DNA of 64,000 nt from assembly GCA_013396995.1 (NCBI GenBank), contig VWZP01009168.1, positions 1,457,573-1,521,572 on the forward strand, written 5' to 3'. Of the stretch, positions 21,918 to 34,693 are shown in pieces (the first letter of the stretch is position 1; each line of letters starts with the position of its first letter). The position numbers and the translations under genes are program-made. The notes under the pieces were generated by a model. It was not told the DNA's origin and made no database searches. It saw only the letters and a list, made by a program, of their open reading frames with translations. The DNA is from Dicaeum eximium. Its lineage: Eukaryota; Chordata; Aves; Passeriformes; Dicaeidae.

Positions 21918-22574
21918 AGGTGATATCTAATGTGTATGCATTTATGGTAACAGTGCACTAACATTATTTACTAAAATCCCTGAAGAGATAGGTAATCAAG
22001 TGGCAGTCCACATGGCACTAGCAATAATCTTCCTTAAATAACATAAAAGAAAACCAGGTGAGTTTTCTCCCTTAGGAAAGACAAAATAAACCTTAAGACA
22101 CCTTATTTTTTTTTCCCCATAGTCATCTGTGGGAACCTATAAGATTCCACCAGCTGCTTGTATGTAATTAATATCCTCTCAATTTCACTCCAAGACATTG
22201 TTCTGCCTCTCTGCTTATTTTGCTTCATTGCAGACCAAACCATTTTTAAGATTTCTTTAAACCATTTTTTAGTTCCATTTTTAAGGACTTGTTTCCAAAA
22301 CTGGTTAATTCCTCAATTCAGATTCCTCAATAGTCTAGTGGAGTAAACTCCTGACATAAAACTTACTGCCTAAAAGAGCTCTTGCAGCTCTTCATATCCT
22401 CTTTGAGAAATTTTACTTGGGACTGTAACATCCTTATCATATTTATTAATCATGTAGTAGCACTTTTTCAATTATTAATGTAAGTGAACCTTAATACAGA
22501 ACATGCTTAGAAATGACTTGCAGTTGTGCTGTGAAAGGAAAAGTGTTTTCCTTTGGAATGGCGCAGGAGGAAGA
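21918..22574. other. Unassigned AT-rich interval
   Basis: No repeat, gene or notable motif seen; one 62-codon chance frame. Confidence 0.55.
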
Positions 22575-22655
22575 TGGGCTTTAGCCACCATCATCAGCCT
22601 ATGGAGGTTTCCTGTGGTGTGCCTCAATTTCTCCATTTGAAAAGAAACGGTAGCA
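22575..22655 (-). repeat. MIR-like ancient SINE relic
   Basis: GTGCCTCAATTTCTCCATTT followed by GAAAAGAAACGG matches the antisense MIR core (GCCTCAGTTTCCTCATCTGT AAAATGGG). Flanks are too decayed to extend. Confidence 0.42.
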
Positions 22656-22799
22656 CAGTTTCTGTTTTGCACTGCTGTTGAAAAACATCATTTATTTCCT
22701 TTTTGAAAGCAGCAAAGAAACCCAGTTTCCTTCCACAAAACCTCACAAGCACAGAAACTTTCCCTTTCCTACATTTTTAAAGCGGATCCTAACCATTTT

Positions 22800-23120
22800 C
22801 CTCAGTGCAGCAAAATAAAACTCCGAAAGTCCCAGTAAGCCCCCCAAAAAGCTGCACAATGAACAGATTGAGGAAGTGCACCTGGGGATAAATGCATTAT
22901 GGACTCAGATCCATTATCACACCTCTCCCCGTCACAGCCACTCTCCGAACCCCACAGGAAATCATTCATTGAGACGCGCAATGTCATTTCAGTTGTAGCA
23001 TTAATTTCCCAGCTGCTGGTAAAGATATATTGTGCCCCTTTCCTTGGGTATAAAAGAAAATGAGCACAACTCCACTTGATAACTTCGCTACTGGATGTAG
23101 GTTTTATTAAGGGCCAAGGT
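22800..23120. promoter_or_regulatory. Candidate conserved regulatory block
   Basis: Repeat-free. Holds GAGACGCGCAATG near 22973, AGCATTAATTTCC near 22998 followed by the E-box-like CAGCTGCTGG, and a good TATA-like GTATAAAAG at 23048..23056. TATA-like strings occur by chance, and no initiator, CpG island or first exon is evident, so an enhancer is likelier than a promoter. Confidence 0.3.
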
Positions 23121-24715
23121 CTCTGTAGTGTAAACGATGGGAACATCCGTGTTCCTTGCTAAAGATGGAAGCGTTGATTTTATTGTCTCTCCAAGCAGTG
23201 AATAACATGCATTGACATACTGATGAGGAGGTTCCAAATGAAGAATATGGCCATAACTAAAATGATATTATTCTGTCCCCTTAAGGGGAAGTTTTCCTCT
23301 CCAATCCCAGCAGGAAGCACTTGTGATAAAACTCAGTTTGGGACATTATCCTCCTCATGTTTATTTACTTTTCCCCTTTTTTATATATACAATCAATATG
23401 AAAATGGAGGCAAATGTATGTAATGCCACATAAACCCAACTGTTTCCTCCCTCTCTCTTTTTCTTAATGCAGCAGATTGAATCTTAAAAGCTTCTACCAA
23501 TCTGAGCACCATGGAGCCAGGATGTTTTTAGTACAGATAAAAGGCAGAAGACATACTTGGTAGCAGTGTGCAGTCTGGTTCTCTCCTTTGATTCACGTGG
23601 CCTATTTTAGACACCTGAGTTAAGATGAAACCTGTAACAACCCAGAGAGCTTATTTCTTTCCACTGATTACTCAGAGACACTATAGTGAGCCTCACAGAT
23701 TATTATTTCTGTGCTTATTTCTGTAATTGCTTGAATTTGATGAGATGAATCCTCACCCTATTGTCCAAGGGACTGCTGTTCTTGGAGAACAAGATTTGGA
23801 ATTGTGGCCATGGAAACTAGAAGCACCTACTGTTGGTAGATAGGCCTAATATTAGGGTTTTTTTCTGGAAAAAAGAAGCCACATTCAGATGGGAATGGGG
23901 TACACTGCTCTCAGCCCCGTGGTATCTGCCAGTCTGGTTCTCCCAGGATCACTTTAAATGTTTGTTCAACAGTAAAAATTAGTTCACACACAAATACAAG
24001 CATTATCTTAGAAAAATGGATCCTCCAAAGTGTAAACAAGGGGCCTTTTCAATGAAAACTAGTGGATATTCTGCAAAGTTCCTTGTAAATGCAGCTCTAA
24101 GTGTTACTTTTTTCTTTGCTAGATCAGTCTTGTGTATTTAAATCCTGGAGAGCCTGATCTCCATCACAGACCTATACACATTGGTTAATCCCAGTGAAGT
24201 GCCTCTTTCAGCCTCATTAGGAGCTAAAACAAACTTCACTGTCCTGGACAAAGGGTTTATTTTCACTGTGGATTTTTAAGGCTGTTTTCAATGGGAAAAA
24301 TCATCCTAGTCACCAGCTCTCAAGTCTCCACTGTGACATCACAGAGCTCCAGAAATATCAGACTCAGGATATCAAGAAAATCGTTCTGAATGCAGAAGAG
24401 GTCTAAGAAAACCATAGCTTTCATCCAGTGTCTTTCAGATCCTCCTGATCACTCAGCCACAAAACTGCCAATTCAGGGTGAGGAAATGTAATTGCTACAG
24501 AATTGTTACTGAAGGGAATTCTCCCTTAAGTAGTTACATGGACTTAGACTGGCTTGACTAGTGCTTGTGATCAAACCACAGTCTTAAAACCAATTTAGAG
24601 TAGAGCTGTTTTCTGTTTCTCTTATTTTCAGTCTTTCTCTGAAAAAAAAAAAACCTTCAGAAAAATTAGAGGTGAGTCAATAGGACTAGTTTAGGCCAAT
24701 ATTGTGAAAATGTGA
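23121..24715. other. Unassigned interval
   Basis: About 1.6 kb with no recognised repeat and no open frame above 66 codons. Confidence 0.55.
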
Positions 24716-24800
24716 GTTCTCCACATTGCAGAGGAGGAAATTCCATCAGAGAGGAACGAGTCAAAAACATTTATCACTACATGGCTGGAAATTGAGGTAA
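24716..24800 (+). repeat. MIR-like ancient SINE relic
   Basis: CCACATTGCAGAGGAGGAAA, then TCAGAGAGGAACGAGTCAAA, then ACTACATGGCTGGAAATTGA parallels the sense MIR core (CATTTTACAGATGAGGAAAC, CAGAGAGGTTAAGTGACTTG, CAGCTAGTAAGTGGCAGAGC). Confidence 0.48.
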
Positions 24801-25181
24801 TGTGACTTGACATGATAAACTCCCACCCTTTCAAATGCCAGAACAATGTCCATTTTTAATCTTCTACCTTTACATGTTTTAACCCTAAAGTTGAAATATA
24901 TCCTGTCAGTAGGAAGTGACAGGTGCTCTGTGTTGTGTGGAGGTGATCAAAATAGTACAGCTGGAACAGTGACTGAAGAAGAACCTCTAACTTATCCAAG
25001 CTCCATATTTACTGATAAGTCAGTATTAATCCACCAGACTGGTCCAGAAACTCCATGGTCATTAAGATTTTCATGGTGTATTAAGAAAAAAATCCAAAAT
25101 ACCTGTGCTCCTGTTAGGAGCTCAGTTACCCCTACCTAAGTTAGAATAAGTGTTTAATAGAGTAAGGATTGTTCTTTCTAA

Positions 25182-25212
<31 letters not shown>
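25182..25212. repeat. (AT)n microsatellite
   Basis: About 13 uninterrupted AT units followed by ACACAC. A plus frame through it translates as Tyr-Ile repeats and is not a gene. Confidence 0.96.
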
Positions 25213-25213
<1 letters not shown>

Positions 25214-27852
25214 TAATAGCAACACTTCTAGTCTTCAGAACAATTATCCCATATATTAAAAATTATGTCGTGGTCACAGTCATGGGACACTCCTGGGAGA
25301 AGAGTCCATCACCTCATTTCTGTCTCCTTTCTAGGAGTCAGGCTTTGGGGCACTTTAGGGCTTGGGGGCATTTTCATTCTCAAGTGTTCAGTAATAACCT
25401 TCAGAAATGGGGATGATCCCCTCTGAGAATTCTCCTGATTGGGGCACCCCCATGAAATGATGGAAAGGCTGTTTAGGATCCTCTCCTGATGTAGAATCCT
25501 TGCTGTTTTCTTTCTGCACAGAGGTAGCAATCATTATATTATTTTTTAAGATGAAAACATATGAGACATCACAATAGGTAAATTGCATTTCTTAGTTTCC
25601 TCAAAAAAAGTTTAGAATTTAAGTACTCCTTTTGGTCTAAAACTGATAGCAATCTCCCAGGAGAACAAACATGGTGGTTACTGCTGGGGTTAGGCTCTTA
25701 CCTGAAGAGAGAAAGGAAAAGAAGATGGCAGGAAGGAGTTTCTGTTGGTGATGTGTATGAAATTCAGGTACCTATATCCCTAGAGGAAAAAAAATTAAAT
25801 TAACTGGACCACCTTCCTAATATTCTGCAGTAATTTTTCTCACTGCCTAATCGTGGTGGTGCCACAAAGTGTCTCAGTCTTGGGGGAAATCAACAAGTTA
25901 ACACCTGTATGGCTTTTAGGATCCATAAGTCAAACTGCCTTCCATCTGTCTCTTTTGAGGATCTTGTTTCAGTAGATGTTCTTAGAGCACATCTCTTAGG
26001 CTGGATTATACTCAAAATATTACCACACCTCCTCCTGTCCCCTCCCTACCTGGGGTTCCCCTGCTTTTGATGGGACAAAGAGGGAGGTGTTGAACAAATT
26101 CCCTCCAGGAGAAGCAGGGGCTAAACCTAGAATTTCCATAGATGAAGGAGACACTCTTTAAGGTGTGATTCCTCTGATCCCTCCTGGGAGAGCATCTTTC
26201 TTTCTCTGGACTATAAAGACACTCTCAGGTGACTTTTCTCACATAGACATCAGATTTCCAAATTTATCCCAGACATACTAAACTGTGACTAACATGGAAA
26301 TACTCCAATTACCATCTTTAACATCATAACTTTCCTTTCCCCCACATTTCCTACCCTCGAGCATTTTCTTGTCCCCACTTCAGGAGGTGAGAATGATTCC
26401 TCTTAGTGCAGTTTTGCTTTTCCTTCCCATTTCCAAACTCTTGAGTTTTCCCAGAGACTGAAGTGTGACTCCTTCTGCAGCCACAGTTATGCAAATTGGG
26501 AGTCCCAAACTGTGCCCAATTTGAATGAGCCACAGAAATCCAGTGGATCTGAGCTGTCTTTTATACAGGGGTGTCTTCTGCACCTTCCCTCTGTGTGTAA
26601 GCAGAGAGACCAGTTCTATGGATCCAACAGGATTTATTCCATAGGATCACTCAGGCTGCAGTGTCCATCTGCAGAGGAGCTCCTGACAGCAGCCTAGGCC
26701 AGCTGGGATTGTTTTAGTCCAGGCTTTTGAAATTTGGAATTCAGAGACAAACGCATTATACCACAAAAGAGAGAAAGAATGAATGTAAACCCATTCTGAG
26801 CTGTCCCCTCTCTCAGGCCAAAGGTAGATAAAATTATGACTGATGTGGAGAAAGTGAACAGAAAAGATTTATTCATTGTTTCTTCTAACAGGCATATCTA
26901 GATGGCAGGAAACAAAATTCCCTGGTAATGAGTTTTAAACAAGAAAAACCCATTGCATTTGCCATAAACTGGAAATCCTCATTGCAGTGTGCTGTGAAGT
27001 CCAATTGCTGAGTGGATTAGAAAAGTGATCAGAGGAATTAATGACAAAAAAAGTACATTAGATGAATCATTATAACTTGTCTCTCAACATCCCAGGCAAG
27101 AGATATCCCAGAATCTTGACAGAAAAATCAGGGACACTGTCTCATTCCTCTCTGTGTTCCTGTGAAATCTATCAGAGGCAGGACAGCAAATTAAGTGGAC
27201 TTTTCTCTGATGTGTGTTCCTGTGCTTTTGTACTCTGGGAAATAGTCCAGGATATCAGCCACAAGATAAGCTATAACTCTAGACTGCATTTCACACCAAC
27301 AATGCCTTTACTCAACTATCATAGTAACACACCTTTTCTTAGCTATGCTGGAGTTTTCTTTGCATGATTGTATCCACTCCCTTTCACAGGGATGGTTTTC
27401 ACACCAAGCCTGATGCATATGCAGCTCTTCCAAGTGGATTTTCCTATGGATCTTCCACAGGCCATAAATCTGACAGAGTGGTGCTCCCTGGTTTGCTCAG
27501 CTCCTGGCACTGTTACAAAATATCATCCACTGGACAATGCAGCTGGTCATGATAAATGTCCTGTAGCCTCTTCTGACACAGAATCAAGTCCTTTTAGAAA
27601 TTCCAGCTGGCAGCACCTTGATGCCTGATTTGTAAAATCACTTAATTCCAGAAATGCCAATATACAAACTGGTGCTCAGGGGCTTGACTGGGAAGGCAGG
27701 AATGGTGATCCCCTGTGCACACGTAGAAAGAAGAGCTGTACTCCATATTCCAGCTGATGATTCTGATGGTTCTAGGTAAAAACATCATGTGCTTTTCCAA
27801 AGGGGACTTGTAAGAAATTGTGTACTCTGATTGACTAACACAGATATATTTT
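25213..27852. other. Unassigned interval
   Basis: About 2.6 kb with no recognised repeat. The longest frame is 101 codons (27062..27367, plus); two overlapping plus frames follow at 27364..27628. None has a domain or splice-bounded structure. Short frames at 25309..25588 and 26351..26583 overlap each other on the minus strand. Confidence 0.45.
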
Positions 27853-28342
27853 ATAGAATCATAAAATCAGAAAAGACTTTTGGCTGGAAAGGATCTTGAC
27901 CATCCAATCCCACCCTCTGCCAAGGGCAGGGACACCTTCCACTATCCCAGGTTGCTCCAAGCCCTGTCCATCCTGACCTTGGACACTTCAGGGATGGGGC
28001 AGCCACAGCTTCTCTGGACAGCCTCCACCACCCTCACCAGGAAGAATTCCTTCCCAACATCTGATCTAAACCTGCTCTCTTTCAATTTGCAGCCGTTCCC
28101 CCTTGTCCATCCACTTCAGGCCCTTGTAAATGATCTCTCTCCATCGTTCTCGTGGGGTCCCTTCAGGTACTGGAAAGCCAAAATTAGGTCACCTCAAATT
28201 CTTCTCTTTTCCAGGCTGAGCAATCCCAATTCTCTCAGCCTTTCCTCATTGCCAGAGCTGCTCCACCCCTCTGATCAATTTGGAGGTCTCCTCTGGACTC
28301 TCTCAAACATGCTCATGTCCTCTCTGTGTGATGTACAATAAG
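27853..28342 (-). mobile_element. CR1 LINE 3' fragment, longest copy (subfamily A)
   Basis: The longest CR1 piece, about 490 bp. It runs from an antisense tail (ATAGAATCATAAAATCAG) through CCAAGGGCAGGGACACCTTC, GGATGGGGCAGCCACAGCTT, AAGAATTCCTTCCCAACATC, CCGTTCCCCCTTGTCCATCC, CTTTTCCAGGCTGAGCAATC and GGTCTCCTCTGGACTCTCTC. It covers the 3' UTR and stops well short of the reverse transcriptase. A 153-codon plus frame (27880..28341), one of the longest in the window, is antisense CR1 UTR and not a gene. Confidence 0.96.
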
Positions 28343-29739
28343 CCTGGCTCAAGGTGAATGAGAAAGCAAACTAACCCTTTACATTGCAACAAGCAGAAAA
28401 TTCAACTCAAACTGCCTGTGAAACAATCTCTTTAACTATTCTGAGTATGTTGAGATGAAATTAAGATCTAAGCTAAAAAATGAAAACTCTCGCCTTTCTT
28501 TTTCATCAGCTCAGTGCCTCTTTCTGAGAGATATTTGCCATTTTTGCAAACTTATTTTAATCCAGTCATGAGGAATGTTTGAGACTCCCCAGTACAGGCA
28601 CTGAAGAGGGTTCATGAAGAGGGTACATGAAGAGTGCTCAGCATGGCTGGAGATGGGATGCATCATGTGGGCTGGTTTCCCATTCCATAACCTGTTGGTT
28701 TTCCACAGTAAACCAAAATAGAAATTGGTTTGTGATGCTTTAATATTTCTGTGCTGGACAGGCTGTGGACAAAGTCCAATACCTGAAAACAGAAGACCCC
28801 CTTTCCTGAGCTGCTGTCCTCACTTACTCTAAATCTTTAACATGGGTGAACTCGTGGGAACATGCCCCAGGGAATTTGCTGTGATGCAATTAAGTCTGAA
28901 GTGCTGTATTTAGCCAAATTTGGCAACTTTAGTGGAGAAAAGTCACAGAATCTTGGAAGAGCTAGAAAAAAAAAAGGCTTAAGTCTCCTCACATCTCCTG
29001 TTAGGAATAACACTACTAAATGCATCCATTATTTGGGAATGTGAGAGTCCTGTAGCTCAGTCATGAACCTGGAGAGCTGCACTTTGACAAAGCTGGCACA
29101 AATTGGAATAGAGGCAGTTAAGGGGCAGATATTTTGATTTTAGGGACAGAATTTAATCTTCCAGTTTAGGACTGTGGATCTCTCATTTTTAGTTTCTTGA
29201 TCTCTCCAGTAGGTTGGGGCAAAATACCTTGTCTTCTTATTTATGTACTTACCTATATGGGATTGCCTGAATTCCAGGGATTTCAGGGAGAATTGGAGCT
29301 CTTTGTGATTTTAGACCTCACTTGCCCTAGCACCCCAACTAAAAAACTAGACAGAAAATGCTTCCTGCCTTCTTGAGCTGTTTGTAGAAAAATCCCAAGC
29401 AGACTGGGCTGCTTTCAGTTTTAACACAGACATACAAGTCTCTCAGATAGGCAGCTAATATAAAGAGTAAAGTACACACCCTTGATTTCTACAGCCCTGC
29501 AGGCATTTGCACCAGCACAAAACGAGTGCCAAACAGAAGCAAAACTTGGATTCACATAATCTGTGACCCTTTTTACAAACACAAATGACTACACAGGCTG
29601 TGAGGCACTGGCAGTTCAAAATAGAGACACATCTCAGTATCCAGGAGCCTCATGTTTTCAAAGGCTGGTTATAGCCAGATACGAAAACTCAGCCCAAAAT
29701 AAAGAAGATTTGATTTCCCTCTTAGGTTTTTCTTAAGGG
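28343..29739. other. Unassigned interval
   Basis: Contains a small triplet repeat (GAAGAGGGTTCAT type, three units at 28603..28636). CTGTAGCTCAGTCATG near 29050 looks tRNA-like only by chance. Nothing else assignable. Confidence 0.5.
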
Positions 29740-30160
29740 GGATGTGAACAAAAGCTTAATTTCATTTTGCTAATTACTTTTGACGACGGTCTTCTGCGTC
29801 CCTTTTTACAATAAAACTTTATGGTAGCTACTCTTCCATTAATTATCCTAACATGAATAAATATTCTTAACATAATAATAGCATCATATTCTAATGCAGG
29901 AGGGAGAGGGATTTTTTTTTTCCTGTATCTATGAGTGACAAAAGGAAAAAAATGTGGGAAAAGTAAAAATTCCATTCTTGCGTCTTGTTTAACTAGTGCC
30001 CCCTCTTGTGGTGCTTTGGCAGCAGTACCAAACCCCAAAATCAGATTTTCTGAGGTAAAAATAAATTCAGGATGTAATATAGGTTCGTTCCAGAGGTGAT
30101 TTAAATACAAGGTACAGTAAAATAGGTTAAATGATATTAAATGTGTAATCAAGAGATCAA
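29740..30160. promoter_or_regulatory. Candidate conserved regulatory block
   Basis: Repeat-free, with TTGCTAATTACTTTTGACGA near 29768, AATAAAACTTTATGG (HOX/CDX-like) near 29810 and CCATTAATTATCC near 29837, plus the CpGs of GACGACGG. A 139-codon minus frame covers the same span but has no domain and overlaps these sites. Confidence 0.3.
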
Positions 30161-30860
30161 TCAGCAGTCGATATTAGAAAAAAAGAAAAGCATTAAGGGG
30201 ATGCAGCAGGAAGGACACAGCAGAGAGGAGAATAGGATGTGCCTGGCTGCTAAAATCATTCCCCTTCCCTTCTCTCCAGAACTGGACTTCTCTCTGGTGA
30301 ACAGCTCGCTGACATTTTAGTTACAACCCTTCTGAAATCATTGCTCATTCGAGCATCCCATCCCTTCTTTCTCTCTTCATTTTCCCTCTTCTCTCTCCTG
30401 ACCACCTTTCTTTTTTTTCTTGGTTTCCCTTTCATCTGTGGCATTACTTCTGCACTTTCTCTGCTTTCTCCAACTTTTATCCCTTGTTATTATCTCCACA
30501 AGCCAGACAGACACCTCACATCCAAAACAATGCCCAACAACACCCTTTTTTTTTTTTCCTCCTTGTTTACCACCCCCAGCTTGGCTTTTCAAAATCACTT
30601 TTTAAAGACTCTCTGCTGATGCAGCATTCACTTTCCTTTCAGATTAATTCTATCTGTGCTGGCAGGAGCGTGAGGAAAAAAAATAACCCCAAAATGACCA
30701 TTTTGAGCAGTGTCTCGCAGGATTCTTCCTGGAGAAGTTTTAAGCCAGGAGATGTGTCTTGTTCTACAGGGATCTCTGTCAACTTCTCTTTTTATGCATT
30801 TAATGTTCTTCCCCAGCGATAGCCTAAGGGTGCTTTCACTAAACAATTAATGTAAGGCAT
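30161..30860. other. Pyrimidine-rich unassigned interval
   Basis: 30340..30600 is C/T-rich (CTTCTTTCTCTCTTCATTTT and similar), which keeps many frames open on both strands (60 to 112 codons). No domain; composition alone explains the frames. Confidence 0.5.
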
Positions 30861-31260
30861 CTCCTGGGAACCTAATGGGTATTTAGCAATAAGTTCACTT
30901 CCAGTGAATTGTATAATGTGATATTTTGACAATGGATACAGCGAGGTTCTTGAAAGGTGAAGTTTTCTCCAAAGAAGCACTAAAATATCTAAGAGAACTT
31001 CTGATAGCATTTTGTGGGGTGGAATGGGATAGAGAGTGGGTCGGCAGGAGTAGGGAATTTAGCAGAGTGTTAGTGCTGTTGTACAGAATGTTCTTTAATT
31101 TTAGTGTCATCCTGTAATAATGTTCACTTTCACTAATACAATGTACAAGTCGTAATCTATTAGGGAAAATAAAATTTGCTGTGACATTTGATATGAAAGC
31201 CGCTAGCAATGAAGGATGTAGTACTGCAAGTGATATTTGTATTATGTTAATAAAAAATGA
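30861..31260. promoter_or_regulatory. Candidate conserved regulatory block
   Basis: Repeat-free block with CATCCTGTAATAATGTTCAC near 31110, GAAAGCCGCTAGCAATGAAG near 31196 and ATGTTAATAAAAAATGATAT near 31237. A plus frame of 63 codons and a minus frame of 124 codons overlap it in opposite directions. Confidence 0.25.
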
Positions 31261-32920
31261 TATTAACATATGAAACTAATACTAGGCAAGGAAAAGTGTT
31301 TAATATTAAGGCTTGAAATGTAGAAAGTAACATGAAATCTCCAGTCTGGTCTGATGTTGCTGTGTTCAAAATGACACTGAGGAGACTGTAAGCAGCAAGT
31401 TTTTTTAAAAGGCAGTTTTTTATTGTTTTTAAAAGTAATTCCAAGAGTTGCCACAACAATAATTTAGTATATTAATCTAGTCATTTAAATATAAAAGGTA
31501 ACATTTTTATATATAAAAGTTGCAGTCCATGCATCCAGCATTGGATATTTCCCTACATGAATTATTCTCACTGTGTAATCTAAATAAAACTAAAACTTCA
31601 AAGATGGGGTGTAGGATTTTGTGGCATTTATCTGTGGTGTGACAGCTTGCAAACTGCAAAATATGTCCAGCACTGTAGGATTGTGTGTGCAACATTTTTA
31701 CAGAGCCAGTTCTCTATAGGGTACAGCATGATATGATTTCACAAAAAATAAGTTGCAAATAGGTATGTACATAAAATCAGCTCATTTTTTTCTTCTATTT
31801 ATGCACTTGAAGCAGAACAGATTGGAGGGATTGTTTTATTATTATGCTTTTTTCTAAGAGAACCGTGTTATCGTAGAACTGAATAAATCTGAATCTAAGA
31901 TACATCTCTACCAAGCACATACATACACAAAGGCAGATAAATAGAATGAAAAAGAAACAGATTTGAAGGGAAAACTGGACTTTTTTTTTTTTACAGTGTT
32001 ATTCCCAAAAGCAAAAGAAAGTTTTACTTTAACCTTTCATTGTTCTCATGTACAAAATAACAAACATCCTACAAACAATGAAACTACAAGAAACAAAACA
32101 AAAGCAAGAAAAAAGTTCTCAACTCAGTTAACTCCTTTAACCCAGTTCTAAAGATTATATCTTTTCTTTTGCTAATAAGTTTAAAAGTAAGAATTAGCAA
32201 TCTGGGTGGACTCTATTTACTGATTCACTGTAGATTTTCAGTTATGATGTAATATTGATTTCATTTTCCTTCTAAAACAGTTTTTCAAGGTATTCAGAGT
32301 GAAGTCTATGTGATATCTAACATCAGAGGCATCCAGCAAATGATTCTAAAAGTGCTTTATTTCACAGGGTTCTGTCTTCCCTTCTCAGGCTTTATGTTAA
32401 AATTAAGCTCATTATCATATTTTGCAATTTTTTTTCAAATATGGGAAATAATATGTTAAGATTTAACAAGGACATATCTAAGCAATGAAAGCATGCAAGT
32501 TCTGTTATTTTTATAGGAGCTATTTCCATTAAAAGCAATGATAATTCTCATATATAACATTAATTCCATTAAAAATGCAATAAAACATAGCTTTTATATG
32601 TTTTTTTTTTTGTTTTACTCATTTTTCAAAATCAGAATATAAATCATAGGTTTACAGCAGCCTTTATCCCACCCTCTTAAGTTTCTACAGATAATCTCAA
32701 TTAGGACTAAACTAATATATGGTCAAATACAACTCAACAGAACAACAAAAAATGCAGGAAGGTAAAATAACTGCAAAGGCTTTTTCCTGATCTGGGCACA
32801 TGGTTATTAAAGTAGCACCCTTATGGCAATGATTTCTGTTCAATAAATGTAGCCTAAGGATTTCCAAGTAATGAATTTTTCCAGCTGGAACTGTAAATGA
32901 AGACTCATTCCTTTCTATGA
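31261..32920. other. Unassigned AT-rich interval
   Basis: Very AT-rich with T12 near 31981 and T11 near 32600. No recognised repeat. A 105-codon minus frame (32712..33029) runs into the MITE-like relic and has no domain. Confidence 0.5.
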
Positions 32921-32927
32921 AAAATGT

Positions 32928-33000
32928 CAGATTCTGGGCCAGTGGAAATTGGTGTAGTTCTGTTAACACCACAGAACTCTGCTGATTTACAGAGTCCAAC
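32928..33000. mobile_element. Palindromic MITE-like relic, copy B
   Basis: CAGATTCTGGGCCAGTGGAA, ATTGGTGTAGTTCTGTTAAC and CAGAACTCTGCTGATTTACA share the order of copy A (GCCAGATTC ... GTGTAAAT ... GATTTACACC) but the arms are more decayed and the right arm is cut short. Confidence 0.42.
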
Positions 33001-33039
33001 AAACATGGACCATTTGTCTGATGAAACACCTGAATTTGC

Positions 33040-33380
33040 AGGACAGAACCCAGCAGAGTTGTCCCTCGCGATACAAACGTTTCTCAGGCTGCGTTTGCAG
33101 GCTGATTTATCAGCTCAGTATTACAATGCACTGCTTTAATGCTCAGAGACACGAGTGCAGCATTAGTCTATGTGCTAAACACAAGCATAAATAACAGTTG
33201 ATGCCCAGAGCCTTAAACCTGTGCTTATATATTCAGCTTCAGCCTCTCGACCTTAATGATCCGCCCAGAATCGCACACGAACACAGAATTTGTAGCCTTA
33301 TGGTCTCACAGATTTCTGTCTGCTTATTTTTGTAGAGGCAGAGCATAATCACGGTTAATCAGGGTAAATATGGAGTGTTT
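33040..33380. promoter_or_regulatory. Candidate conserved regulatory block
   Basis: Repeat-free with scattered CpGs (CCCTCGCGATACAAACGTTT near 33063, TCTCGACCTTAATGATCCGC near 33246, AATCACGGTTAATC near 33348). CAAGCATAAATAACAGTTGA lies near 33183. Confidence 0.3.
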
Positions 33381-33632
33381 TAGCTGAAGGCTGTAGGACT
33401 GCTCAGGATTCAGATATCTGAATGTTTCAGGGGGTCCACATTTCAGGCAGACTGCTCACCAATACAGGGTTTGCCCTTGAGAAAGTATTTGACTGCAAAG
33501 AGGTAAAAAAAGATACTTTTCTGCTGAAAATTATTTTCTAGAGCTTGTATTAAAATCCTCACTCTTTATTCTTTCTTCTTCCTTCTTTATTCTCTAGTGA
33601 GTGCTAGAGTCAAAATAGAGCCAAGGTGGACT

Positions 33633-34105
33633 TAAAATCATAAAATCATTGGGGTTGGAAAAGATCTCCATGGTCATCAAGTCCAACCATTAACCCACCA
33701 CTGCCAAGCCCACCAATAAATCATGTCACCAAGTGCCACATTTACACATCTTTGGAGCACTTTCAGGGTGGTGACTCCGCTGCTTCCCTGGGAAGTCTAT
33801 TCCAGTGCCTGGCCACACTTCCAGTGAGAAAACTTTTCCTAATATCCAGTCCAAACCTTCCCTGGTGCAACTTGAGGCCACTTCCTCTTGTCCTGCCACT
33901 TGTCACAGATCTCCACCTGGTTACAACCTCCTGTCAGGGAGTTGTAGATAAGGTGATAAAGTTCCCTCATTTAGCCTTCTTTTTTCCAGATTAAATGGGA
34001 TTAAATTCCTGAGCTGCCCCTCATCAGACTTGCGCTCCAGACACTTCCCCAACTCTGTTGTCCTTCTCTGTCCTTCTCTGGAGCAACTCGATACATTTCA
34101 GAGCT
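33633..34105 (-). mobile_element. CR1 LINE 3' fragment (subfamily B)
   Basis: AAATCATAAAATCATTGGGG (antisense tail), GATCTCCATGGTCATCAAGT, CCACCACTGCCAAGCCCACC, TGTCACCAAGTGCCACATTT, CCTAATATCCAGTCCAAACC, GGCCACTTCCTCTTGTCCTG and TTGCGCTCCAGACACTTCCC. About 470 bp of 3' UTR, no coding part. TGTCCTTCTC is duplicated near 34060, probably a local slip. Confidence 0.94.
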
Positions 34106-34693
34106 TCTGAAACCCACACCTATCATCTTTTTGGTTCCCTCAATCAGCATCCAATGTTGCCTAAAATCTCTCTTTCATGACTGTTCCCAGAAGAATTCCT
34201 ACCTTCATTTTTATTTGATTCTCACTGGGTTTTCATTCTGAGTAGCTCAGCAATTGGACAGAAAAACCTCCCAATTCTCTCACTTATTTACAAATCAAAC
34301 AAGTGGAGATTCATTTTACTGGGACATCTCCAAAGTAAACTTGATCTATCTCTGGAGAACACTCTGTCAGCAAAGATAAATGATTGAGATGGAAGAGAGG
34401 CATGGGGCAGAAAACCCTCCCCTATGGCTTTTATAGGAAAAGTCCTTAGTAGGAACTGCTCCAGTGGGGCTGGAAAGGCTGAGAGCAAGAAGGGGAACAG
34501 CTCTGAGTCTGAATTCTCCAAGAGTTCCCTTTGATACCATTTCTACCTTGTCAGTTGGCCTTTTCTTATTATGCTCATTAAAGGATCACAACTGGGGATA
34601 AAGTTTGCAGTTTGTTGGGGGCTTTTTTTTTCTTTGAGGGAAAGTTTCTTTTCATGGGGATTGTATGAGTAATGATTTTGAGAACTTTACGTG
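34106..34693. other. Unassigned interval
   Basis: No repeat or gene recognised; a 77-codon minus frame (34288..34521) shows no domain. Confidence 0.5.

Noticed and set aside
29049..29080. tRNA-like TGTAGCTCAGTCATG
   Set aside because: Short chance match without cloverleaf potential.
29733..30152. 139-codon minus frame as a gene
   Set aside because: No domain, and it coincides with a cluster of TAAT-core sites more consistent with a non-coding element.
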